Shown piece by piece: positions 33,700-45,000 of a stretch of DNA of 64,000 nucleotides (position 1 is the first letter of the stretch; every line of letters begins with the position of its first letter). The stretch covers positions 904,501 to 968,500 of the forward strand of contig JAMWET010003560.1 of assembly GCA_024036415.1 (NCBI GenBank), read 5' to 3'. The DNA is from Prochilodus magdalenae (taxonomy: Eukaryota > Chordata > Actinopteri > Characiformes > Prochilodontidae). Below the pieces are notes generated by a model that was given only the letters and a program-made list of their open reading frames with translations, ran no database searches and was not told the origin of the DNA. The position numbers were made by a program, and so were the translations under genes.

Positions 33700-34272
33700 T
33701 CAGATTGAAGAGACTGTTACACAACCAACAGGAATGAAACTTGGTGGGTAGGTTTCACACTGTGATACATGCAAATGATTCAAGTGTCATGCTCGGCCGC
33801 ACATGTGATGTAAGCAGGGACGGGCCTTATCCCTGAACCAGGCTGACCCAACAACCACGACTGCAGACATTTAGTGAGCAATGATGCCCTTCATGAGTCA
33901 TCCTGTCCAGCGCCACTGGCAGACGGCTGCACTACACTGAACTACCCACGACGAGTGCCCTTAACACCATGTCAGTGGGCCAAAAGCTACAATGGTGTGG
34001 TGCAGAAATGTTATGGACTGTCTTCTTCAGTGGTGAGTCCCGCTTTTGTCTTGGTGCAGACGACCAACGATAAACAGTTTGTTGTCACATAGGACACCAT
34101 TAGGAACCTCCAAAATGGCATGTCTGGCATTAGCAAACATGGCGGCCCTATGCCATACTGAGAGACACTACTTCTGTATGTGTAGCTTAATAAATATTGG
34201 CCATACCCAAATTAATCATGTCTAAATGTATCGTTATTTACTGTTCCTGGTAACCTTTATCTTCCCGAAGAT
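33700..34272 (+). mobile_element. Tc1-like element (family A), plus orientation
   Basis: AACCAACAGGAATGAAACTT and GGTGGGTAGG open the family 5' region. Then come ACTGCAGACATTTAGTGAGC, CTTCATGAGTCATCCTGTCC and TTCTTCAGTGGTGAGTCCCG (the FSDESRF codons, here with Gly for the catalytic Asp). After a deletion, GGACACCATTAGGAACCTCC and the 3' segment TGAGAGACACTACTTCTGTA follow. The termini are decayed. The frame 33874-34092 is off the true transposase phase for part of its length. Confidence 0.85.
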
Positions 34273-35189
34273 TGAGGTACATCCTGTCGTACTCACCTGT
34301 GCAGTTTGGCTTAGCTCTAACATTTCTGTGCTGATCTACAGTGCTTCAGAATCACGTATTCATTGTTGTTGATTGACTACTATAAAAAGTAATTGGAGGT
34401 TGGGGGGCATAACATCCTGTAATCCTCTAAAGTTTGAAGTCTGTCACACTCTTTCCACTGAGTTACGGTGGTCTAAATTTTTTGGCTCTTCAGACCTCTG
34501 CCGCGGGCAAGCGTCTCGGCAAAGCTGCCTTAAAAAACACAGAGGAAGTACTTTACAATGTCAGAGCTGTTTCCCGGCTACTTATTTCTCTTTTTCTAAA
34601 AATGAAAGGATATTTTTATCCTGCAAATATATTAAAACAAGCACACACCAGCACACAAACAAAAAGAAAAATCAATGACTAATGTAGCCAGCACTAAATC
34701 CCTAAATCCTCGGATTGCAGCTGTGTCTCTAGCTAAAGAGAGGAATAAGCAGGGCTGCTAACAGTAAGGGATCTAATGTTTTATCTTCTGTGGCTGAGCG
34801 GGAGCTGTTAATAGACCTGGTCACATGGGTTCCCCTGTGGAGCTGCAGCGCTGCTCTGTGACTGCCTTTATTATTGATGAGGAACTCGAGGCTACAACTC
34901 ATAAAGAGAAATTATTTAGTATTTCTCTCACTCGGCCACACATATTTCATTCCCCACCATGGGTGTCATGGCCTTACATTCAAGGAAATATTGAAGCAGC
35001 GTCGTTCGCCAGCGCAGAGGTGAGCAGGTGACTCCTTTAGCTGCCATTTGGAGTCGAGTTCCATACTGCGGCACGGACCTGTTCTGCAGACTGTGTCAGA
35101 TGTCATTGGGAAGTGTAAGAAGCTTTATGGGAGTTGTCATATGGAACTGTGTGAGGCTATACTTGTTGCTGCATTGCTGATGTTCACAA
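34273..35189. other. intergenic, no gene recognised
   Basis: Unique-looking, no clear repeats. The open frames 34373-34682 and 34825-35031 overlap in different phases and match nothing. Confidence 0.5.
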
Positions 35190-35350
35190 TTCTGTTACTT
35201 AGCCTTTGGGTCAAGCTTCAATTTGCTAAAGCATGTTGATGTATGGTAGCCAAGGGTGGTTACTAGCAATTTCCCTATGCTTAGTTCCTTACGGCCGGCA
35301 AAATACCCCCCTGGTATTCATGTTGGCTGGCTGGCTGGCTGATGTGAACT
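35190..35350. repeat. duplicated block of unknown type (copy 2)
   Basis: Second copy of 33516-33690: GGTCAAGCTTCAATTTGCTA, AAAGCATGTTGATGTATGGT and GGCAAAATACCCCCCTGGTA. A GGCT run (four units) at about 35324-35340 lies at its 3' part. Confidence 0.75.
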
Positions 35351-35567
35351 TCAATGAAAACAAAACGTGTTAGCAGTCTGTTTTCTGGAAATGCTCCGTT
35401 ACAGGTTTTTAACATGCTTCCACATGCCATTCTGTTCTAAATTGTATTATATAGTTTATAATCTTGACTGTCTCTGTAATTCAGTTTTCTAATCTGCTCC
35501 TGGAGTATTCTTACCCGGCATGTATACATGTTTCACTGTAATACAATAGTAGCACAAAAAGCTGAGC

Positions 35568-35921
35568 CCAGAGGAAATCAGCCAATGGGAATGAAACTTG
35601 GAGACATGTGAATGACTCAGGTTTGTGACATAAGCAAGGACAGGTCATATCGATGTACTTCTCTGACCCAACAGTTACAAATGCGGACATTTAGCGAGCA
35701 GTGATGACCTTCTTGAGTCATCCAGCACCATTGGCAGGCAGCTGCATGACGCAGGACTTCATACAACAACTGCCCATAACACCACGTCAATGTCGCCAAA
35801 GGCTGCAATGTTGTTGTGCCAGACTGTCATGGAGTGACTCAAACATTTATCTTCCTTCTGAGTAGCACTGCAATCTGACACTTCCTACTGGGTGCAACTA
35901 TGCTTTTGATGATGAGTGTAT
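35568..35921 (+). mobile_element. Tc1-like element (family A), short
   Basis: It starts with the family text AATGGGAATGAAACTTGG and ends TTTTGATGATGAGTGTATAT, the inverted terminus. Interior blocks (ACATTTAGCGAGCAGTGATG, GACGCAGGACTTCATACA, GTGCCAGACTGTCATGGAGT) are in order, then it jumps from GAGTGACTCAAA to near the 3' end. It is the most internally deleted of the complete-ended copies. Confidence 0.85.
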
Positions 35922-36561
35922 ATTACATGTAATTCTAAAATTGTATATGTTATTCTTTTTGATTGTTTTAGTTTATTAATTCATTATCCATATTAATATA
36001 AACAGTAATTATATTATATTATAATTTTTTTGTTACCACTTAATAAAGTTTTAGTTCCCGAAAATTTAGGTGGAATTCTTTTTTGTGTTTAATTTGATAA
36101 TGGCTCATTCATGTTTCATTTCTTTTATTTAAAATCAAAAGAATGCCAAAAGAAAAGAATAGCAACAAGCATATTTTACTTCTACAGGAAATAAACTTCT
36201 GTTCATCCAAACAGCTGCCTGCTGTGACAATAATGAACCATTCAGAGCAAGACATAGTAGCTGAATTGCAAACATTCCTGGTCTGTAAACGTCTATGGCA
36301 CATCCTGATTATTGCAGTCTAGTTCGGTTCACAAATATCAAGTCAAAAGCCCGGAGGAAATATCAATACAGTGTCTGGAAATTCCACTGATTGCTCAAAA
36401 TTACTGCATTATGCAGTCACTGGGGTGTAAATACAATCAAAGACAAAAAAGTTGGTTCACTGCAGAAACCAGGGGTTACAATGTCTACATCACAAATAAA
36501 GCTTTTTAAAGGGTTATATGGACTGTAAAAAAAGTAAACCTACACATCTTCTGAGAGTTAA

Positions 36562-36679
36562 TACACTCATCATCAAAAGAATAGTTGCACAAGTAGTGGC
36601 ACTCAGAAGGAATCTACCAAAGGAAATGAAACTTGGTGGGTAGGTTTGACATTGTGAGACATGCAAATGATTCAAGTTG
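36562..36679 (+). mobile_element. Tc1-like element (family A), 5' fragment
   Basis: TACACTCATCATCAAAAGAA is the best preserved left terminus of the family, followed by AATGAAACTTGGTGGGTAGG and GTGAGACATGCAAATGATTC. The copy stops exactly where the hAT-like element begins at 36680 and is not seen again on the other side. Confidence 0.85.
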
Positions 36680-37785
36680 TAGGGCTGTACTCAGAATTTT
36701 GTCAGTCGAATCGGATTCGCCCATCCTGGTCGATGATTTGACTATTTTTTTATATATTTTGATATATATTTTTTATATTTCTACTATTTTTTTCTCCATG
36801 TACATTATGTTGTAATCAGTAAATCAGTCTGCATACGGTTCAGGTCTGATCCTCCTTATTTAGAAAGTCAGCAGAGTCACAGAAACATATTTTTACACTA
36901 AAAGAGACGGGGCTTATGATGATCGATCTGAACTGGAGCCTAATTTAATTACAGGATACAGCGCCGGGCAGCAGTGCATATTTATGCTAAACATTAGCGC
37001 TTATAGCTTATAGTCTTTAATTTCACTTCTAACAGCTTCTTCAGTAGGAGGACCCTTCGTCTTTCATCTCTCATAAATAATGAACTGCTAAATAAAACCA
37101 GATTAGTCCATATTTAAATTATTTCTAGATGAAAGGGAGAATGGTAAACCTGAAACCGTTTATTATATTCCCCGCGCTGAAATTATTTCTCGTTTATGGG
37201 CAGGAATATTAAGTACTTTAGTACTGTACTTATCCTTAAATAAAAATAACCTTAGCTGTAGACGAATAAATATAAATATCTGTAATTTAGGTTCTAAAAT
37301 GCAATTATAATATAACAAACGCATTTTCTTCACTGCAAACAGCCATCATGTCTCAACAAAAGTCAGCTCACTCGTTTGAAGCAGTGTTCAATGTCTGACT
37401 AAATGAAGAGCAGAAGGTTTCATTTGTTCGGATTCTCTTCTTTAAAAGCTCCTCCAGACTTTCTCTGAGACATCGTTCCCCCCGTGTTTCTTAGCCTTAG
37501 CTGCCTTCAGTGGGTAAACCGCCAGCACACGTGGTCACGTGGATATAATATTTTATTAAGCATGCGTCACTGCCCAGCTAGACCTTTAATATATATTTAT
37601 TATTCCCCCTTTAATAGTTATTAAAACGTCTTTTTACATTCTTAAAGTTGTTGCGCATTTTTGTAAGCTTTAGTCTGTTTTATGGAAAAAAAGGTCACTG
37701 TTGTCAGTCAACTCGAAGGGTTTCAGTCAACTTAAAGGGTCGCCGACTGACGATTCGAATCGTCGACTTCTACAGGGCAGCCCTA
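36680..37785. mobile_element. hAT-like non-autonomous transposon
   Basis: Termini are TAGGGCTG (36680-36687) and CAGCCCTA (37778-37785), exact inverted ends. Just inside, GTCAGTCGAATCGGATTCG and the right-hand TGACGATTCGAATCGTCGAC are also roughly inverted. The 1106 bp between is AT-rich with no transposase frame. TAGGGCTG-type ends with ATTCGA/TCGAC sub-terminal text are typical of fish hAT-derived elements. No 8-bp target duplication could be matched, perhaps through decay or a flanking deletion. Confidence 0.7.
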
Positions 37786-39829
37786 AACTAGTGGTAAATA
37801 AAAAAGCAGGTTTTCCCCGGGTACCATTTTTGTCTTACAACACACTACAAGCTCATCTGTATCCTAAAATGGTGCTCATTTTCACCTGGCATGCAGATCG
37901 TGTTTGCAGTCATATGCTAGCTGACGGCAGCACATATGAACATTTAATGCCGGCTTTAACTTGTCATACAATAGACATGTAACATGTAACAAGTGTGACA
38001 GTATGGTAATATAGTTTTATAGCAACCCATGGCATGTATTCTGCTTTGGCTTTTTTAAAATCTAGCATTGAAAAGAAACCTATCGCTTGTGTTCAGTCAG
38101 TGGTATATAGCTTGTGTTCAATCACTGATGAATCTAAGAATTCAAAAAAGGACATTTTCTCTTAAAACATTGCTTTGACTTCCACTGGAAAACAAAATGT
38201 GTTTGGCTCGTTCCATTGTTGCTTAAAGATTATACAGGTGGATAATTGGGTGCATAGGACCCTCAGTCCACTTCCTCAAGGCATAATCAATGAGAGAGCT
38301 AGCACAGTTGTATTCATTTTCCTTTAGGCATTTTAAGATTTAATTTTATTTCAAACTGATTTAATAATTAAAGGAGTATTACTACAACTCTTGCAGAAAT
38401 GCAAAAACATAATGATTCTAACAAATTGCATGTCATTTTTTTCCATTATTGGACCCTCTCTGAGAGTCTACAAAGCCCTAAGGGTTGGACAGACAACTTT
38501 GTTTCTCATGGATCTAGTTTTCTTATAGAACTTTTTGACAATTACATCCCTAAATGAACAACACACACACACAGTGACTGGTGTTACACACAGTTACACT
38601 GTACACAATAAAAATGAGTCCAAACAGTTGTCAGTCATAGCTTCAAAATGTCGTTGTACCAGTTTGGGAAAATATATTGTGATACAGGACCAGACTCTTT
38701 CTCTCTCTCTCGCTCCCTCTCTCTCTTACTCACTCACTTACTTACACACACACACACACACATAAGACCTTCCATTTTATCCTCTGCCTGAAAATGCTCT
38801 ACTAAATATGCTGCACCCTAAGGAGATTAGTAAAAGTCAGTCATAATTGATTCCCAGCAGGATTCTGGAAGTTGGATACAAGTAGAGGTCAAAGTGGAAG
38901 AACAAACCTGGAGGACTTGGCTTGTCATTGTTTCAACTTCAGGTGACCTTGAAGTTGCATCAGACCTTTAGACACTGCAATCTCTAAAAAGCACAGTCCA
39001 TTTCCCTTAAGCCAATCACAATGACTCAACAAACATCAAGTGGTTTTAGGATATTCAAAAGCCAAGAAACCAACTCTGGTGTGAACATTCTAGAGGAGTA
39101 TAAACGAGAGGAGCATTCTAGTATGGTGGAAATGGAGAAAATACAAGAAACGGGCTGAAAAACACCAGAAAAATAGTTTACAAACCTTCAAGTTGAAGTT
39201 AATAGTCCAATTCACCAGCTTGTTTGAATTGAAGTGTTGGTAGTGTTGCTTGTTGCTATTGTATGAAACAATGCAAAAACGTGGAACTGTGCAAAATATA
39301 TGTTTGTATCAAGTCAAAATTTATTATTGTAGCACTTTTTTTTGTATTCACCAGTTTGCGTGTTCCACCCTAAATGGTACAGTAGATTTTAGAATGTAAC
39401 TGCTGCACATTTTATGGTGGAACAGGACATCTGGCATGTAAGAAGCTGACTTTAGCTTTGCGTGGTTGGGAGGCGTGGGAGCAGGAGACTCTATTTTTAC
39501 GCAGTTGACCTGTGGGTGTGCACTGGTGATTTTAAACCTACAATAAGTAAACAACCTTAAAGTTAACATCAAGAGACACTGATCCGTTGAAGGTTTGTTG
39601 CTGGGTTAACCTACAGGACAATAAAAGAATACCACACGACCATCACTATGGAGCACCATGATACAGGGGCCTGGAACCAGAATATATATGGCTAGAGGTG
39701 ACCTATCCCCCTGTCCTGGCCTTTCAGATAGCACTAGGAATTTGCCCCAGGTAATATGTTTTTGTGGCTCCTTCTTTGTCTAGATGTCACAGTATAAATG
39801 ATAACGCACATTTCAGAACAATGTGAATG
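37786..39829. other. intergenic with small microsatellites
   Basis: A TC/CT tract (about 38699-38727) and an AC run (38745-38761) are the only clear features. The open frames (37701-37982, 38535-38765) match nothing. Confidence 0.55.
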
Positions 39830-41060
39830 GGCAGAGCAGTTTAAAGCATTATTAATAAAGTAAACCTAGAAGATTCAGGAACATTTGTGAGGAGAACATT
39901 TAAAAAAAAAAGGAATGGGCGAAACAGCATAGAACAGTGTGACTGAGGTAAATATGTGTTGTGCATGGGAAGAACATTCTGAAACAATAAAAAAATTGGG
40001 AAAGCATTATCAAACATTCATGGCATGTGAGAACATTTTAGAGCAGTATGAATGGGAAAGCATTCTGAAACATATCTAGAGAAAATGTTCTAGAGTAATG
40101 TGAATAGTGAGGGGTGTTGGAACACTGTAGAACAGTATGATTGGGGAGGACACAAATAATAGGGGGGACAGCCTATAACCATGCAACTGAGGAGATCATA
40201 TGGGAACAGTGTGAATGCGAGAGAAGACTGCAGGATAGTGTGAATGGGTAGAGAAGATTCTAGAACAGTTTGAATAAGAAGACTGCAGGACAGTGTGACT
40301 GGGAAGAAGATTCTAGAACGGTTTAAATAAGAGGAGTGTAGGATAGTGTGACTGAGGAGAAGATTAACAGTTTAAATAAGAAGAGTGTAAGACAGTGTGA
40401 ATAAGAAGAGTGTAGGAAAGTGTGAATGGGTAGAGAAGATTCTAGAACAGTTTGAATAAGAAGACTGTAGGACAGTATGAATGGGTAGAGAAGATTCTAA
40501 AACAGTTTGAATAAGAAGACTGTAGGACAGTGTGAATGGGTAGAGAAGATTCTAGAACAGTTTGAATAAGAAGACTGTAGGACAGTATGAATGGGTAGAG
40601 AAGATTCTAGAACAGTTTGAATAAGAAGACTGTAGGACAGTATGAATGGGTAGAGAAGATTCTAGAACAGTTTGAATAAGAAGACTGTAGGACAGTATGA
40701 ATGGGTAGAGAAGTTTCTAGAACAGTTCAAATAAGAAGACTGTAGGACAGTATGAATGGGGAGAAGATTCTAGAACAGCATGAATAAGAAAAGGGTAGGA
40801 CAGTGTGAAGAAGATTCTAGAACAGTTTGAATGAAGTATGAATGGAAAAGAAGATTTCTAGAACAACAGAAGATGAATAAGAAATGGGAAGAAGATTCTA
40901 GAACAGCATGAATAAGAAAAGGGTAGGACAGTGTGAATGGGGAAGAAGAGTCTAGATTAGTATGAATAAGGAGACTGTAGGACAGCGCGAAAGGTGGAGA
41001 AGAAGTTAAAATAAGAAGAGTTTAGGACAGTGTGAATGGGAAAAGATTATAGGAAAGTGT
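39830..41060. repeat. 55-bp higher-order minisatellite with degenerate flanks
   Basis: The regular core is at about 40436-40770, where TCTAGAACAG recurs at 40441, 40496 (TCTAAAACAG), 40551, 40606, 40661 and 40716, each 55 apart, then 53. Each 55-base unit is made of two related halves, GAAGATTCTAGAACAGTTTG... (25) and GAAGACTGTAGGACAGTATG... (30). Shorter, diverged versions extend to 39830 on the left and 41060 on the right. 55 is not a multiple of three and no protein is implied. Confidence 0.92.
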
Positions 41061-41240
41061 GAATGGGGGAATCAACAATCATGAATGTGCATGCACACCT
41101 TATTTTGACCCAATTGCTCTCCCCACTTCAACTGAACTTCCATCAATGCATTGTTCAATATGCATATGGACTTATGGTTCAAGTGTTGCTTTTGCTGCCC
41201 CTTTAATGTGCTTTAAAGCATCTGTGACCAATCTGTTGCA

Positions 41241-41880
41241 ATAGTCCCGCTCGGCGCTAGCCTAAAAGATGGGATATAGCAGCTCAATTTGGAGCTCACG
41301 GCAGTGGATTATGCCTCATTTAGAATGGATGGCTGTGAAAAAAAGGCCATAATTACTGAGGGAGTGGGTGAAAAGGCCCTGTAATCAGGACAAGCTACGA
41401 CTCTACTAGTGCCGGCGGCTATTAGTTACTCAAAGCAGCCCACGTCAGGGCAAAGCAATAACTCAACTTAATGCTTTAATTGAAAACTGTTGCCTTTTTG
41501 CAAGTCTGTTCGGGGGCATGCAAAACTGCAGGTGACCAACTGGCCATATCGCTAGTGTGCGTTTTCCTGCTGGATAGAGAAGCTTACCTATGTGGCCATT
41601 TTACAAGGTTATGTATTACCGAGCTAAAATGTACTCATTTCATGGACAGTAAACCCACAGCAAGCTGAACAAACTGCACACAAGGCATCTAATGAAATGT
41701 GATTGTAAATAATTTGCGCCGTGCTGAAAGAGTGTAGGCTGTGAAAAGCCTGCCTATAATTAATTTTCAGCTCTTTGTGGGTCCGTATTTTCCAGCGGGT
41801 CATAAAAATGCTCCAAATTTGCCATTATGCTGTAAATCCACTATCTCATATAGCACACATGCTGTTCGCATGGTCAGCTC
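41241..41880. other. candidate conserved non-coding block
   Basis: Unique-looking sequence, balanced composition and no repeat likeness, with short stretches such as GGCCATAATTACTGAGG and CCTGCCTATAATTAATTTTC that contain homeodomain-like TAATTA cores. It is flanked by a minisatellite and a LINE end. The call rests on appearance only; alignment to other fish would decide it. The frame 41480-41668 is not convincing. Confidence 0.3.
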
Positions 41881-41889
41881 ACCTATACC

Positions 41890-42372
41890 TGATCATTCTC
41901 ATTCCTTTTAAACTGCAGAGGGAGCTCATATCGGTCCTGTTTTAAAAGAGCTGCACTGGCTACTTGTTCTGATTTTGAAGTTCTGCTACTAGTTTTTAAA
42001 GCGCTAAATAATCTAGCACCTGCTTACATCACAGAATGTCCCTCTGATTATGTTCCAACTCATGACCTTATATCTGAAACTTCTCTCAGTTATGCTTCGA
42101 AACTGTGGAACCTGCTTCTACAGCTTCTAGTAGACAGTCGAGCTCAGTACTCAGTTCAAAGACACATTTAAAGCGCATCACTTAAAGCATTTGATCAAAA
42201 TGACACCGTGGTGTATATAAACAGTTTTTGTGTCTTTGGCTCATTAAAACATATCATTTCTGCTATTAATCATGTCAGCTGTCTTTATAGCACTACCAAC
42301 TGTATGAAAAGTGCTCTCTATATAGAAATTATTATTATTATTATTATTATTGTTGTTGTTGTTGTTGTTATT
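41890..42372 (+). mobile_element. LINE 3' end with reverse-transcriptase ORF remnant
   Basis: A decayed frame yields VLKELHWL, then after a frameshift LLLVFKALNNLAPAYI, SDYVP and SYASKLWN. These are the familiar C-terminal motifs of fish non-LTR retrotransposon proteins (L2/CR1/Rex-like group). The 3' untranslated part ends AAAGTGCTCTCTATATAGAA and a microsatellite tail (ATT)n(GTT)n at 42328-42371. It is 5'-truncated, as is usual for LINE copies. Confidence 0.85.
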
Positions 42373-42548
42373 TACACACCATGACCCTCATGAGACACCA
42401 TATGACTTATGACACAGCAGCTTCACTCAGCACTGAAGACTAAAAACAGATGCTGTCACCTTAGTATTACAATCCCCAACACCTTAGTATTACAATCCCC
42501 AACAGTAACCTGTATGTAGCAGCCATGCAGTCTGAGTTAACCTGTTTG

Positions 42549-42835
42549 ATGGCTTACGTGCTTATCCAGAGCAACGTACAACCGTGCTTAGTGTTCAGAT
42601 AGATAATATTTTCCAGCAAGTATATAAAGTTAGAGTCTAAAACTTGCCATGAGCTCAGACACTGTCCGAACACGGACCAGTGCTGATACCTAGTGAGATC
42701 CATACACAGACATATATAAGCATAAGTGCAGTACCTGGCAACCCCAACCCAGCGCTCATACCTAAAGAGTAGAAAGGTAATTGTGAGTATAAGTGCAAAA
42801 ACAACGTATTTCAATATACACATACTTTACTTTGT
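42549..42835 (-). mobile_element. LINE/SINE 3' tail, minus orientation
   Basis: Read on the minus strand it matches the 3' half of the element at 50844-51393: GAGCGCTGGGTTGGGGTTGC, GTATCAGCACTGGTCC, GTTCGGACAGTGTCTGAGCT, AACACTAAGCACGGTTGTAC and GCTCTGGATAAGC. The 5' part with the tRNA head is absent, so it is a truncated insertion. The frame 42554-42823 (minus) runs through it and is not a gene. Confidence 0.8.
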
Positions 42836-43409
42836 ATTGATGTTGAGATTGCAAGCAAATAGCTAGTAAATGTAACATTATCTACTAGATGTGATCTAAA
42901 TAGTATGGTGACCCAGCTTTCTTACATGGAGTATGGTTTTATTTTTCTCTCTGTGTCTATTTTAGCATGTTGCCTCTGTGAGAGCATTGCAGAGTCTCAC
43001 TGTAAACCAGCCAATCAGAGTAAAGCTCTTTAAATTATTGACATGGTAAAAACAGCTTGTGTTATTTAAATGGGCATGCAAAAACACATAAACCATCATC
43101 GCTTACTGTATTTTGGAGTAATATATGTCTAGGAGTATCTAAACTTTTACGGAGCCCATGCTGACTGGCTGAATAACATAACCACATTGCTTTGTTAAAA
43201 GCAATTTTACTGTATGTGTCTCGTGAATATATCATTAATGTTCTTTTAATATATCACTAATGTTTTCTTATGATTTTACAAATATGATCAATTGCTTGTA
43301 TGTGAAATCCAGTGTGAGAGTTAAAATAAATGGCCAGCTTACAGATGATTTTGAGATTCTGAGATTTTAGGAATAAGCCCAGTAAAAAAAAATAGCAAAA
43401 ATGGCACTA
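42836..43409. other. AT-rich intergenic sequence
   Basis: Nothing recognised apart from short AT-rich direct repeats (ATATATCATTAATGTT, ATATATCACTAATGTT) near 43230-43265. Confidence 0.5.
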
Positions 43410-44270
43410 GACTTGATAGGGTCCATTTGAATGGAAAAAGAATCGTAATATCTGTTTATTCTGATGATATTGCAGTTATAAGAAGATCAAGAAAAGACTA
43501 GGACATTTTAACCAATATGTGAAAGTATCTGGGGCAGAATTAAGTAAAGACAAATCCGAGTGTTTATGGATAGGTAAAAATAGCAAATAAAAATTCTGTA
43601 TTGATCTACAAGAACATGATCAATTACAGAAATTAAACTTAACCTGCAAAACACAAATTAAAATAATAAACACTTTTTAGCATGCATATTTCCTCCAACA
43701 AAAAATGGTTTCTAAATAATAAGAAATGCTGAAATTTTCTGTGGATCTAGGAGAGAGTCCATGAAAAGAGAACTAGTTTTTAAAGAGAGAAAACAAGGAG
43801 AATTAGGGGCAAAAATGTTAAACTAAAAATGAAAATAGCTATGTGTAAAATCATAGTAACTGTTATTTATAAACAAGCAGAATGGATAGGAAAAATGAAA
43901 TGAAATGGAAGGTAAAAAAGGGAATTCTAGAAATATTATTCCTTACTGTAAATGTATTTTCTCAGATTTTTAAAACAAATTCAATAGACAAAAATGAATT
44001 GGCCATTTATTCGAATGCTACAGATCGTAAGGTGGGATAAATGAAATCATACTGATGATTATATAAAAATCACATCTGGACAAAAACCTCACAGAATCCC
44101 AAAAAGAAATCGAAAACACAGTGTAAGACTTCCACAGAAAATTGTAATATAGCAAGTGGAAGTATTTTTAAAGAAATATTGATTGAGCCTAAAAGGAAAA
44201 TGACTTTGGACATTGATCAGCCAAAAGGAGAAATATTAACCTTTGAAAAATTTTTTAATACTTTTGTACA
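43410..44270 (+). mobile_element. decayed LINE (Tx1/L1-like) ORF remnant
   Basis: Broken frames give NGKRIVISVYSDDIAVI, with YSDD at 43457-43468 as the reverse-transcriptase active-site box, then YVKVSGAELSKDKSECLWIG and later RELVFKERKQGELGAKM. The order (YxDD, the SGAxLxxxKSE block, then the GGLG-like block) is that of Tx1-type LINE ORF2. Frameshifts and stops occur every few dozen codons, and the base composition is A-rich. It is an old, inactive copy; the ends are approximate. Confidence 0.75.
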
Positions 44271-44339
44271 TAACGAAATGTGTATAATGTGATCTTGTGT
44301 GGATGTTTGGATGTGGTGCATGTATAAATGTGTGCTTCC

Positions 44340-45000
44340 TTAAGGGAAAAGTCCTTGCCTATTTCCTGACCCTCCTTCTGTAGCACCTCCATCTATGTCA
44401 TGGACAATTGCAGCTGAGACTTTGTTCCTGTGAGCTTGTTGTGTTTGATTCTATCTAGTGAAAACTGAGACAGGATGGCTGTTTCTTTCCATGTTGTACA
44501 GCCGGGTTTGAAGCCGGGGGGCCTCCACTCCGCCCTCCCCAGCCTGCATTATTCAACATCCATCCATGAATGTCTTTGTTTTTTTTTCTGACGATGCTGC
44601 CTCTTGTTTTCTTCTTCACTTTTCACCCCCACCTCTTTATTCCAGAAGCCAGTGAATTAATTTTTCATTCGTGTCTTATGATGATGTGAGCCATCTGTTT
44701 GTGTGGGATTTCTCTACAGCACAGCTTTATGGCATCTACAGTGAAAGAGAAGAGCGAATTGTAAATAGCCTGTGCTGGGTTGATCTACATACATCTGAAG
44801 CAAATGGCAGTAAAGCTGAGCGGCTCCCTGGGGCCTACGTCCCCTCAAGGGCCGTTTCTAATTGACCTTAAAAGTTACGATCCATTGCGGTATATCACAG
44901 CATGCTAATCTCGCGCCACGCGGTTCTGTAGATGTGCAATGCTCTATTTCGGCATTGATTAGAGAGTAAAATGTAAGCTCTGATCAGTTACAGGGGCTTT
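44340..45000. other. candidate conserved non-coding block
   Basis: Repeat-free, with clean motifs such as CCAGTGAATTAATTTTTCAT and ACAGCATGCTAATCTCG. A 64-codon frame at 44671-44865 follows a TTTATTCCAG acceptor-like site at about 44636-44645. The frame begins well downstream and has no donor or known domain, so it is not called as an exon. Confidence 0.3.

Noticed and set aside
40190..41060. CRISPR-like or coding repeat array
   Set aside because: The spacing comes from a 55-bp tandem repeat without variable spacers; 55 is not a multiple of three, so no repeat protein is implied.
44671..44865. Possible exon after a TTTATTCCAG site
   Set aside because: The frame starts well after the site, lacks a donor at its end and matches nothing; listed only as a possible conserved block.
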